Positions 20,738-30,275 of a stretch of DNA of 64,000 nt are shown one piece after another. The notes under the pieces were generated by a model. That model searched no databases. It had not been told where the DNA came from and saw only the letters and a program-made list of their open reading frames with translations. The number at the start of each line of letters is the position of its first letter. Within the stretch, counting starts at the first letter, position 1. Source of the DNA: Telmatactis stephensoni (lineage: Eukaryota; Cnidaria; Anthozoa; Actiniaria; Isophelliidae). Location: contig JALIZF010001922.1 in assembly GCA_029948255.1 (NCBI GenBank), forward strand, positions 1,488,001 to 1,552,000, given 5' to 3'. The translations under genes and the position numbers were made by a program.

Positions 20738-21050
20738 ATTTCATATGAGTGTGAAACGGACCGCTCCGTGCGGTGACCGTGTCATGTGCCGTGATGTCTG
20801 TAGCACGTGACCAACTGATTAGGAAAGTTGCTGGGTGTTTTCCATTTAGTGGAGCCAACCGGCCAGAACGGCCTGATTTCTTAGGACTGATTCCTAGCCA
20901 GAGCTAGGAATTGACACGTACAATTTAAGAACTGGCCGTTCTGGCCGGTTGTTTCCACTAAATGGAGAACACCCTATGAAAACATTCGAAATTCCTGCCG
21001 TAACCGTGACCGTGCGGTGCCGTTTTACAGTCATACGAAATCCAACACCT
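20738..21050. mobile_element. TA-type palindromic MITE copy interrupted by a second MITE
   Basis: The outer element begins GAGCAGATTTCATATGAGTG TGAAACGG and ends with the complementary CCGTTTTACAGTCATACGAAATC. Its middle is interrupted by ~30 bases plus the 20833-20974 MITE. Compared with intact copies at 26099-26388, the join between GTGATGTCTG and TATGAAAACATTCG marks the interruption. Confidence 0.75.
20833..20974. mobile_element. GGGTGTTTTCC-family MITE, copy 1
   Basis: Starts GGGTGTTTTCCATTTAGTGG, contains CCAACCGGCCAGAACGG, and ends with the inverted GGCCGTTCTGGCCGGTTG...CCACTAAATGGAGAACACCC. 142 bases. A second copy lies at 26536-26633. Confidence 0.85.
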
Positions 21051-21227
21051 GCCAATGTATTAAACTGTGTAAAGCTACATCATCATCATCACCGATCGTA
21101 ATCATCATCAGTTGGTGAATTGATGGAGAGAAAGAAAATGGATGTGTTTTTGATGGTTGACAAGATAGATGTTATATTTAATAATAATGCAGTTCTCTCT
21201 GTTCCAATTGATTAAGAAGACATCAAC

Positions 21228-21960
21228 GTTGACCAATCAAAACAATGAGACGTGGTAAGGTGCATTACGTTGACCAATCAAAACACTGAGACGCGGTAAG
21301 GTGCATTACGTTGACCAATCACAACACTGAGACGCGGTAAGGTGCATTACATTGACCAATCACAACACTGAGACGCGGTAAGGTGCATTACATTGACCAA
21401 TCAAAACACTAGACACGGTAAGGTGCATTACGTTAACCAATCACAACACTGAGACACGGTAAGGTGCATTTTGTTGACCAATCACAACACTGAGACACGG
21501 TAAGGTGCATTACATTGACCAATCACAACACTGAGACACGGTAAGGTACATTACGTTGACCAATCACAACACTGAGACACGGTAAGGTGCATTACGTTGA
21601 CCAATCACAACACTGAGACAGTACGGTGCATTACGTTAACCAATCACAACACTGAGACACGGTAAGGTGCATTACATTGACCAATCACAACACTGAGACA
21701 CGTTAAGGTGCATTACATTGACCAATCAAAACACTGAGACGCGGTAAGGTGCATTACATTGACCAATCACAACACTGAGACGCGTTAAGGTGCATTACCT
21801 TGACCAATCAAAACACTGAGACGCGGTAAGGTGCATTACTTTAACTAGTCACAACACTGAGACAGTACGGTGCATTACATTGACCAATCACAACACTGAG
21901 ACACGGTAAGGTGCATTTTGTTGACCAATCAAAACACTGAGACACAGTAAGGTGCATTAC
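21228..21960. repeat. 41-bp satellite array, ~18 copies
   Basis: The unit GTTGACCAATCACAACACTG then AGACACGGTAAGGTGCATTAC repeats with sparse substitutions (CAAAACA/CACAACA, ACGCGG/ACACGG, a short AGTACGG variant). Every unit carries ACCAATCA, a CCAAT-box-like string. Two further copies at 22191-22271 lie beyond a ~230-base insertion. Confidence 0.95.
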
Positions 21961-22190
21961 ATGTGTTGTAAGGTTTTAAAACATGTTTTTTTAAAACTCA
22001 AAAACGTAAACGTCTCGCTGCTTCGCGGCTCGTAAATAAATCGTAAAAAAATACAAGGAAAGCATCTGGGACCAGGGTAAAAATCCTACAACAGTTTGTT
22101 CTTTCGCACGCAACAATTGTAAGCAAGTTGTAGGCTTGTTGCATGCGACAAGTTGTAAGTAAAAATTGTATTGTGTAAATTGGCCTTTAC
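21961..22190. mobile_element. Insertion within the 41-bp satellite
   Basis: About 230 bases unlike the satellite split the array. They contain a foldback-like part (CGCACGCAACAATTGTAAGC and GGCTTGTTGCATGCGACAAG) whose GTTGC/GCAAC-rich composition resembles the 709-993 MITE. Clear terminal repeats or target duplications are not visible. Confidence 0.4.
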
Positions 22191-22271
22191 GTTGACCAAT
22201 CAAAACACTTAGACAGTATTAAAGGTGCATTACGTTGACCAGACAACACTGAGACACGGTAAGGTACAATA

Positions 22272-25200
22272 CGGCACGACTCATGGACTTCTTCAGTAAT
22301 AAGAAAACTGCTCTAAGAGATTATATAGGCAAATTAACACAACAGTGAAAGAAGTTGTCAGTTGCCAATCAAAGCAAAACCGTGTTACTTAACTTAAATA
22401 AATGAAGTCAACGAAAACGATTTTCAGATAATCCACTTTTTCTTCGTGACGTCGAGTTGCTAGGCAGCGTTGCCGTGGATATGTAATATGCCAATACTGT
22501 CTTGTTATCGTGCGAGTAATCTACTCATTTGGCTGTGGAACACTTAAAGATAAATGACAACAAAACGTCCAGAGAGAATATATCAGATAGGGTCTATTAG
22601 ACTGGTTTAGCGAATTAAGCTTCCTTACCGCACACTAGAACACGACACGATCACGAATTGATCACAGTCTTATCACGGAACGAGAGCAAAGTCACGAATT
22701 GCAAACGCGAGCTGAAAGTTGTTTTCGCTATCTTGGCAATGCAATCAAAAACATTCTTTTAGACAGTGTACATTTTCGCTATTGTCAAGTCAGAAAATTA
22801 TTGACGTTTATTTATAAGTGTTTACCGTTCAGTCCGTTGTTTGAATTCACAATCGCCATTAACATAGTATTCCAGATATAATGGCTTTGTTCGCTTTTTT
22901 TATTCCATTTTTTTGCATTTCCTTCCCCTCGCGTGACTATAATTTCACTTTAGAAATTATCCTTAGATAAATCGCCTACCTATCGCTTAAGCCTCGTAGT
23001 GAATCTCACGAATCCTTCCTTATTTGATTAAACATTCCCTGATTTGATTTCCTCGTTTTTGCCAGTAAACCCTTCTTGATGGAAAGATTTTCTCGTCATT
23101 TTGAAATTTCTGGATTTTTCCGACGTACAAAAACTGTCAGTCTCCCGAGGATTGGAAATGTTAATTTATCTCAAGTGCACTGAAAAATCAACAATCTCTT
23201 GTCTATAGGAAACTATTTATTACCGTATATTAACAAAAATTGCCCCCGGCACTTGATGAAAAAAACTGATTATGTTTAGAGTTGCAATACTCAATTTCTT
23301 TCAAATATTTTTTGTTGACCTCAGTGGGGCGAAAAAGTGATTTTCCCCCCATCAGATTCATGACAAAAAATTTGTTAATTGTCTTTCTGGGTATTACTAA
23401 CTCATTCATTGAGAAATGACGTAGGAATCGCTTGTCAATCATAACGTTACTAGCAAATTGAAGGGTTTGTTCAACGTTAGTCTGCCGAATCTTCAACCCT
23501 TGCAGACCTTCGCTGCTCCAGTCAAACCGTAGTGGAATATTTTAGGTAAGCGTAATAGTATTTTGTTTGAAACTCAGCTATATGAATTTTTGTACGACTT
23601 TTGATTGTCCTAGGCCTGTTTACCAATAACAGTGTTGACTAAACTGGAATTTTTAATTCATATTCTTTTCAGTACAATCGGTCAATATTGTTTTCTCGAA
23701 ACTAATTCATCCAGTTTGCAGCGTTTTTGTTCGACTTTTCATCTCGTGATTTACGTCTCGATATTTTTCTACTTATTTATTAATTTACTACAACTCGTAG
23801 AGGTTTTTTTTCTGATGGAGTTTGGCTCTGCGATATGATTATTCCAATTTTTATTGTTTTTAGTGTGGAATTTCTATTGATTTTTGGCATATGACAAGCA
23901 ATTGCGAGACCAGTCATCGTTAAAAACAAACATCTCTGCGCCTTAACAGACACATAGACGGCAAAGTTGACTTCTGATTTTGAGATCCTTTGTAACTGTT
24001 CTTTCCAATTGCCCGATATTCTTGGGAAGTTCAAACTATCTTTGCCTCCAACAGAAAATTCCACTCTATCTATTTATAGTTCGCTCTATGGGTCGCTGAC
24101 TGTAGTTTGCTCAAGGCTGTCCGCTAAACCACTTAGGCTTAACTCGGATGACAAAAATATTAATTTCTCTCTCCGGTCTGAGTGATGGACTCATTTTTAA
24201 TACAAACTTTCGGTAGACTAGATATTTGGACCTCACGTAAATTCATTTTTAGGAAAAAAAATTCCAATCAGTTAATTTGATGATTTTGTACCAAAATGAA
24301 CAACCCTGTTTCATTTTTTCTCATTTTCATCCTCATTTTCATTCTCTTTATTTCTTCATTGCCACTCCCTATACGAAGTTCCAGTTTTTCTCGTTTGGTA
24401 TTTTTAATATTTGTGTCTTCATATGTGGTTCCCGCTTAAAAGCTCAAGAGATAGTGATGTTGAAATAGCAAGTAAAAGCTTGACCCTAATCTGTTTACAG
24501 TCTTTACACCTCCGTATGACTGTATTGTACTCGAGATTAAGCTGTATAAAGCCTTTTATAAACAATATGTCTCCTAGCATTGAGGCTCGATTCATTGAAT
24601 TCCCCATCTACTGTATTTGGAGACTTTTAAACCCAACATAAGGTAAACTACTACCTCTATACACTGTATACAGTTAAGCCCTCTACAATTAGCTGTCGAC
24701 TGAGGTAATCCAGCTACCCTCAGTTCTCCTCCTGATCTCACCGTATCTACACATGTTCTTAGGCCCGTTTGTTCTCAACCACCTGCACTGTTCCTCCCGC
24801 ATGTCTCCGGCCTTGTCGCACTTTCCTCACATTTCGCGGTTAGCCTAATCTTCTAAGTCTCTCTCGTTTGTCCGGCCTCCCTCTAAGTGAAGTGAGTTTT
24901 TTTTATTATTTATTTATTGTGTTTTTGTTTTTGTGGTTTTTTTTTGTTGTTTTTTTTTTCGCCCGTCTTCTAGATATATATATATGCATCATGCATTGTA
25001 GTTATCTGCGTTTTCTTGGGTAGCTCCCATTCTTGATATCTATTTAAAATGGAATATGATACGGTTATGTTATACGATGATTGTATGGTGTGTTTCTGTA
25101 AATGAGATCTACAACTCGAGACCCTAGAGCTCAAGGCTTGTTGCTAAGCACCGGCTGGTGGCGAAATTCGCCTGCTGACAGAGGTGGATTTTGTTTCTTA

Positions 25201-25351
25201 ATACACAAAATCACCACTGACTTCTTTAATGGCGATGACATTCTCAGCCAGGAACTAGTTTCTCAGAACCGTAGTCGTCTGACTTTGCTTTTTTGAATCC
25301 CGTTGTTACGGCTCTTCATTGTATACGATAACTCGGATAGGATACCACTCT
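22272..25351. other. Intergenic, no gene recognised
   Basis: Several short reading frames on both strands have no recognisable family or splice context. There is a T-rich tract at 24900-24970 and a short TATATA run at 24975. Nothing else I can support. Confidence 0.5.
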
Positions 25352-25862
25352 AAAGCTGCATTTACACCAGCAAGTGTTCCTTGACACGTTTTTCTTGACA
25401 ATTAAGGAAAACTTGCTGTGTAGACAACAAAAAATGGCAACTTTTTCCCCTTGTCAAGCGGTTGCCGGCTCAAAAGCTGCCGTGCCAGTTTTTATCCTTG
25501 TCAAGGAAAGCGGCTTGTCACAAGAAAACCTGACAAGTATTCCGTCCTGCAAAGTATAGAGTCGTTTTCGTATGAGTGGGAAACTTACCGTACCGTATCG
25601 TAACTGTACCAGTATCATAGTTTCTATAAAAACATTCGAAATTCCTGCTGTATCCGTATCGTAACCGTAAAGTGTTCCCACCCATACGAAAACCACTCTA
25701 TTTTGGAGCAAGAAAAGTTGTCAAGGAAAACTTGTTTGTCGTCTACACAAACACGTTTTTCTTGTGAAGGACAACGTGTCAAAGAACTTGTTGATCCGTG
25801 TACACAAGCAAGAAAACTTGTCAAAGACACTTGTAGGAAAACTTACTTATGTAGATGCAGCT
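25352..25862. mobile_element. Large palindromic MITE hosting a second MITE
   Basis: The left end AAGCTGCATTTACACCAGCA AG and the right end (ATGTAGATGCAGCTTA) are inverted copies. Both arms carry many CTTGTCAAGG/CCTTGACAAG and AAGAAAACTTGT motifs. A TA-flanked MITE (25559-25698) is inserted near the middle. Confidence 0.75.
25559..25698. mobile_element. TA-flanked palindromic MITE (Tc1/mariner-like), nested
   Basis: Inverted ends GAGTCGTTTTCGTATGAGTG GG and CCCACCCATACGAAAACCACTC are flanked by TA (25557-25558, 25699-25700). The arms hold CGTAACCGTA-type repeats and the shared core AAAACATTCGAAATTCCTG. It belongs to the same family as the copies at 25911, 26099 and 20738. Confidence 0.8.
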
Positions 25863-25910
25863 TATGAACAAGCCTTGGTGTTTCGGGGAAGTTCTCTACG
25901 TAATGAGTTA

Positions 25911-26022
25911 GAGTAGATTTCGTATGACTGTGAAAACGGTACCGCTCGGTCACGGCACGGTCACGGCAGGAATTTCGAATGTTTTTTATAGGCATCACGG
26001 CACTGACACGGCCACGTGCCAA
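25911..26022. mobile_element. TA-type MITE, right-truncated copy
   Basis: Begins GAGTAGATTTCGTATGACTG after TA and follows the family through the GGAATTTCGAATGT core to GACACGGCCACG, then the similarity ends without a right terminus. The next ~35 bases (CAATTGCCTGTTTAAAG) recur just after the element at 26388, near 26440. Confidence 0.7.
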
Positions 26023-26098
26023 CCAGATCAATTGCCTGTTTAAAGAATCTTGTGAAAGCAGTTTTTTAAATGGTTGATACAAGCATTGAATACGACTA

Positions 26099-26388
26099 GA
26101 GTAGATTTCGTATGACTGTGAAAACGGAACCGCACGATCACGGCACGGTTACGGCAGGAATTTCGAATGTCTTTAGAGCAGATTTCGTATGAGTGTCAAA
26201 CGGACCGCTCCGTACCGTGACCGTGTCAGTACCGTGTTGTCTATAAAAACATTCGAAATTCCTACCGTAACCGTGCCGTGTCCGTGCGGTACCGTTTTCA
26301 CAGTCGTACGAAATCTACTCTATAGACATCACGGCAGTGACACGGCTACGGCACGGCGCGGTCCGTTTCACACACACGAAATCTGCTC
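26099..26388. mobile_element. TA-type MITE with a sister copy inserted in it
   Basis: The outer copy is flanked by TA (26097-26098 and 26389-26390). An inner, complete copy (26176-26320, flanked by TA at 26174-26175 and 26321-26322) sits in its centre. Removing the inner copy restores GTCTTTATAGACATCACGG, which corresponds to GTTTTTTATAGGCATCACGG in the neighbouring copy at 25911. Confidence 0.85.
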
Positions 26389-26535
26389 TATATTCCTCAG
26401 TTATCATTTATGCCTTCGATTCGTTACTCATGTGCCAATCAGATCAATTGGCTGTTTAAAGAAATAATCTTAAAAATATGACTATAAGGCACGCAGTTAC
26501 AAATACTACAAATGGTATTGAGCCAGAGAAACTAT

Positions 26536-26633
26536 GGGTGTTTTCCATTTAGTGGAACCAACCGGCCAGAATCAGTCCTAAGAAATCAGGCCGGCCGTTC
26601 TGGCCGGTTGGTTTCACTAAATGGAAAACACCC
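26536..26633. mobile_element. GGGTGTTTTCC-family MITE, copy 2
   Basis: 98-base version of the 20833-20974 element: GGGTGTTTTCCATTTAGTGG, CCAACCGGCCAGAA, a ~25-base centre, then GTTCTGGCCGGTTGG and ACTAAATGGAAAACACCCC. Confidence 0.85.
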
Positions 26634-27037
26634 CAAGTACTATACACCTTTCTAATAAATCCCACAATGCTTGTTTTCCGCACTTGACGTCAAATTTATT
26701 CTTTTCAATTGTATACACATTGTACAAGTTTCAAAAGAATAAATTTGAAGTCAATCGCGGAAAACAATACGTTGTGGCATTTATTAGAAGGGTGTATAGT
26801 TCGCGGATAGGGTGGGCTACATTGGCTCAAATCCTAGCTCCCAATATATAGAAAATACTTTGGAATATGTCTATTCTGGCCTTACATTTGTAGTAAGTGT
26901 CAGCACTTGATTAATCCTTCTGCGGCCTCTGCGTTCGATTTGTCGAGCTGAGAGATTTGTCACGAACTCCACATATGTAGTATTCCGTAAAAATTATTTC
27001 CAATTTCCCGAGTTTCAAACTGACTCTAGAGGATTAA

Positions 27038-27248
27038 GGCCGAGTTACACGCTACGATATGCCGACCCGATATTTGATTAGCTTCGTTCATGAAAAGAAA
27101 GAAATCCACCCGATTCGCAAAAATGTGTTGCACTGCAACAGATTTTTTCGTGTCGGGCCAACTTTTTGAAAGGAAAATCAATTGAATTGGAGTGCCAAAA
27201 ATAGTAGAACTCAAATCGGGCCGACAGATCGTAGCGTGGAACTCTACA
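27038..27248. mobile_element. Palindromic MITE
   Basis: GGCCGAGTTACACGCTACGA T at the left and ATCGTAGCGTGGAACTCTAC at the right are inverted; the next inner blocks GCCGACCCGAT and ATCGGGCCGAC also pair. About 210 bases, no ORF of note. The flanks 26640-27037 and 27249-27942 show no recognisable gene. Confidence 0.75.
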
Positions 27249-27942
27249 TCAGTTGTACAAAACATGGGTCACGCATGACCTACGCAGCGCTCAAAGGGGA
27301 GCGCGGGAAACCTCCCACACATCCGCTCTTTTTAGGGGGTAGTGAAAAAGGAAATTCCCATACAATACGTAGATATCCCTCTTTCTATAAATTCATTTCT
27401 TACACCTATGGCCGTAACGGATCCAGGCGAGGAGCCTTGCTGCCCCCCCACCCCACCCCTCTTTGAGATGGGTCCGATTTATTTTTTATTCTTTTTTTGA
27501 ACGATAAACCACCGTTCTATACACGTGATAATCACCTCAGTTTATTCCAGTAGTGAGACAATTTATCGTATTTTCGAATTAAGTATTATCATTTGCATCA
27601 GTGCTATTTCAAAGAGCACGTTTTGACTTTATTATCGTTATCGTCTAACAAAGTCATGCATTAACCAAAAATCACCTGACTTGATATTTAATGTAAAGCT
27701 GGACGCATTGAACGATGCTATCATTAATGTGAGAGGACTAAGATCTAGAACGTAATGTAGATTTACTTTTTCTCCGTTTTAAGACAGACAGTTAGAAAAG
27801 TTGGGAGGGGCTGACAATTCACCTCAAAAAATTCCTGCAAATTAAGAAAAATGCGGAAAAAATTCCTGCAAGCCTGAACCACGAGCACAACATTTTTGAG
27901 CACGATCTATATCTATCAATTTAACACTTCAAACTAGTTACA

Positions 27943-28085
27943 AATTGAAGGGTCCCATGTAAAAATGGCCTAAGTGACTTTTTGATATTTTTTCAATGGT
28001 ATAAACTTTCCTATCCTGGAAAAATTTATCTCAGGACATCCATCAAAAAGTCACTTAGGTCATTTTCACGGGGAACCCTTCAATT
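27943..28085. mobile_element. Short palindromic element
   Basis: AATTGAAGGGTCCC...GGCCTAAGTGACTTTTTGAT is mirrored by ATCAAAAAGTCACTTAGGTC...GGGAACCCTTCAATT. The arms are ~45 bases with a ~50-base centre. Confidence 0.8.
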
Positions 28086-28268
28086 AAACACCGATCGATT
28101 CAGTGCCAACTCCATACATACAAAATTTGTTGTTTGAGATAACTAAAACGTACTACATAATCTTTGTAATCATATCAATTAACAGAATAAATCAAAAAAG
28201 AACAGCTATCTAGCTAGTAACACTACAATTTTTCATCGAGAGGAGCGGCTCGCGCGTCCCGCTCGCAG

Positions 28269-28334
28269 TAGCCTGCGTCACATCCGGACTTTTCCTCCCT
28301 TAACGGAGGAAAAGTCCGGATGTGACGCAGGCTA
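28269..28334. repeat. Perfect 30-bp hairpin
   Basis: Arms 28269-28298 and 28305-28334 are exact complements (GCCTGCGTCACATCCGGACT then TTTCCTCC) around the loop CTTAAC. The sequence is GC-rich compared with its flanks. It may be a MITE core or a stem-loop; flanking GCAG strings on each side do not decide it. Confidence 0.9.
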
Positions 28335-29069
28335 GTTCGCAGAGGAAACTAAAAATCCCTGCAGAGCTACACAACTCCAAAAACATCCCTGCAGAGCCAA
28401 CACAGCTAGAAAAAAGTTCGTGCCTAAACTTTTTTACCACACCCCCTCCCAACTTTTCTAATAGTCTGTCCCTTGTCAGTGGTGACAATTGCTGATGGAT
28501 CGCGTGATCTGGATCACGTGATCTGCTTGTTTTGTGCGATGGTGCCCCCTTTCAAAATCTCTAGATCTGCAGCTGTATGGTTATTGACCAGGCGTGGGAG
28601 TGAAAGTAACGGCGTAGGTACCTGGAGTTAAGTGATCTCTGCGGTGGGACTAAGTTATCTCATTTAGTTAAACAACAATTTGATTCGTTATCATTTTAAA
28701 GTTCTGTGCTTGAATATGCTTTGAGTTAACGTTTAGGTCTTGTTTACCAAATGTTAGGTATATTGTTAAGTTTTTATTTTCCCTGCACAAAACAGTGAGC
28801 GAATTTGTCAATAAACAAGGTTCGGTTACAAATGTTACTAACACGTGTTATGCGACCTTAGAATACCAAATGAAATGAGTTGTATTTTTGTTATGATCAA
28901 TCAAACCTAATTAATTCAGAAATTTTTCCGATTTTCAAGAGACTCCATCCTGGACGTTCAAGCTATCATTTGATGTTGTGACAGCTATATATTGAATGAA
29001 ATCAAGAGGTTAGTTTTTGAATTGAACTTCAAATCCGGCATGTTCTCTGTCTCATGTTCTCTGTTCTCT
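28335..29069. other. Intergenic, nothing seen
   Basis: AT-rich with a GATCACGTGATC-like patch near 28500-28525. No coding evidence. Confidence 0.45.
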
Positions 29070-29285
29070 TTGCGGGTAGCATGGTTGGCCGAGCGGTTAG
29101 AGCGCTGGTCTTTCACCGCTATGGTCCGGGTTCGAGTCCCAGCTCGAGCGCCTGGATCATATGTGAATTGAGTTTGTTTGATGTGTTGTTCTCTACCATG
29201 CCACGAGGGTTTTTTCTCCAGATTCTCCGGTTTTTCCTCCAGATTCTCCGGTTTTTCCTCCCTCAGCAAAAATCAACATGTGATT
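29070..29285 (+). repeat. tRNA-derived SINE
   Basis: An A box (TGGCCGAGCGG, 29086-29096) and B box (GGGTTCGAGTCCC, 29128-29140) are spaced as in a tRNA, with an anticodon-like loop CTTTCAC. Anticodon and acceptor stems do not pair properly, so it is a SINE head, not a working tRNA gene. Two to three copies of GATTCTCCGGTTTTTCCTCC follow in the tail. Confidence 0.7.
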
Positions 29286-30194
29286 CGAGTGATTATTTGC
29301 AAAATACTTCATGTAGAGGTAGTGTGTGTGTGAGTACAGTGTCCCCCAATTAGTGCGCAAGCGCTAGAAGACTTGGACATTTAAATAAACTGAGTTATAG
29401 TTATTTTAATCGCAAACGTGTAAACGTGTAAAAGGTTCAAATCTACTGCACTCCCATGTTTTGGAAGGAAAGTTTAAGCTTGAGCTATCTGATGGACAAG
29501 TAATTGAATGCACCGGTTTCAAGTATATAATGTAAAAGAGACCGTTATAATTTGGTTTTGTATATATTGAGCCGTTTATGTCTCTTCAGTGTTTACGTTA
29601 ATTGCAGGGGAGTATTTTCACTTTCCAAAGCCTTCAATGTAAGATACAAAACAATAGTCCCTTTTAGACCCTCTTCTTAATAGGATATTTTCTTTTCTCG
29701 ATCGAGCTAGTAGAAAATATCTTTAGTTTAAATTGTGAACTAAAGAACCTTTCCACTCGTTTAATTTCCATTTTACCGCAAACATTACTAAAACCACTTA
29801 TACTTACCCTGTGTTTTTGAGTGGTTGTCCTGTCGAGTGCAGAGAGGAAGTAGGCGTTTGTGGTAATCATCAAATCCTACACACTGTTCTTATTGGAAGC
29901 ACTTCTCCCCTTAATGAGCACTGAGAATGAAAGGATTCCAAGTCGACTGAGAACCCGTTTACTCAAGGCAGAGTAACCCTACATTGTAGCACTGCTTATG
30001 ACTCTTATTCTTTTCCCTTGGGACTGAAAACGAAAGAGTTACCCTCAGTAATTAATGGGGTAAAGCACTATTAGTATTTAGCGTCGGTAGTTGCGCTGGT
30101 CTCCAAGGAAGCCGACGGGCGCTCTTTATACCCCCTCTTTCCATCAGCGCTCCGTTTTAAGCTACACAGAATGGAAAGAAGTCGAAACAAGTGT

Positions 30195-30275
30195 GAGGCG
30201 ACTGGGAATCGAACTCGGACCTCAGCATCAGAGAGCCGCGCACTAACCAATGTAACTGAACTACACTTGCTCGTG
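30195..30275 (-). repeat. tRNA-like SINE head
   Basis: The reverse complement carries GAGTTCGATTCCC (B box) and an upstream GTTCAGTTACATTGGTTAGTGC region resembling a D arm. The stems are degenerate. Confidence 0.5.

Noticed and set aside
21228..21960. 41-bp repeat array as CRISPR
   Set aside because: It is head-to-tail satellite with no unique spacers.
23230..24640. Several 60-95 codon frames in 23.2-24.6 kb as genes
   Set aside because: No family resemblance, no consistent splice sites, and frames overlap on opposite strands as expected by chance.
29076..29150. Functional tRNA-Glu-like gene
   Set aside because: A and B boxes and a CTTTCAC loop are present, but anticodon and acceptor stems do not pair, and SINE-like tail repeats follow.
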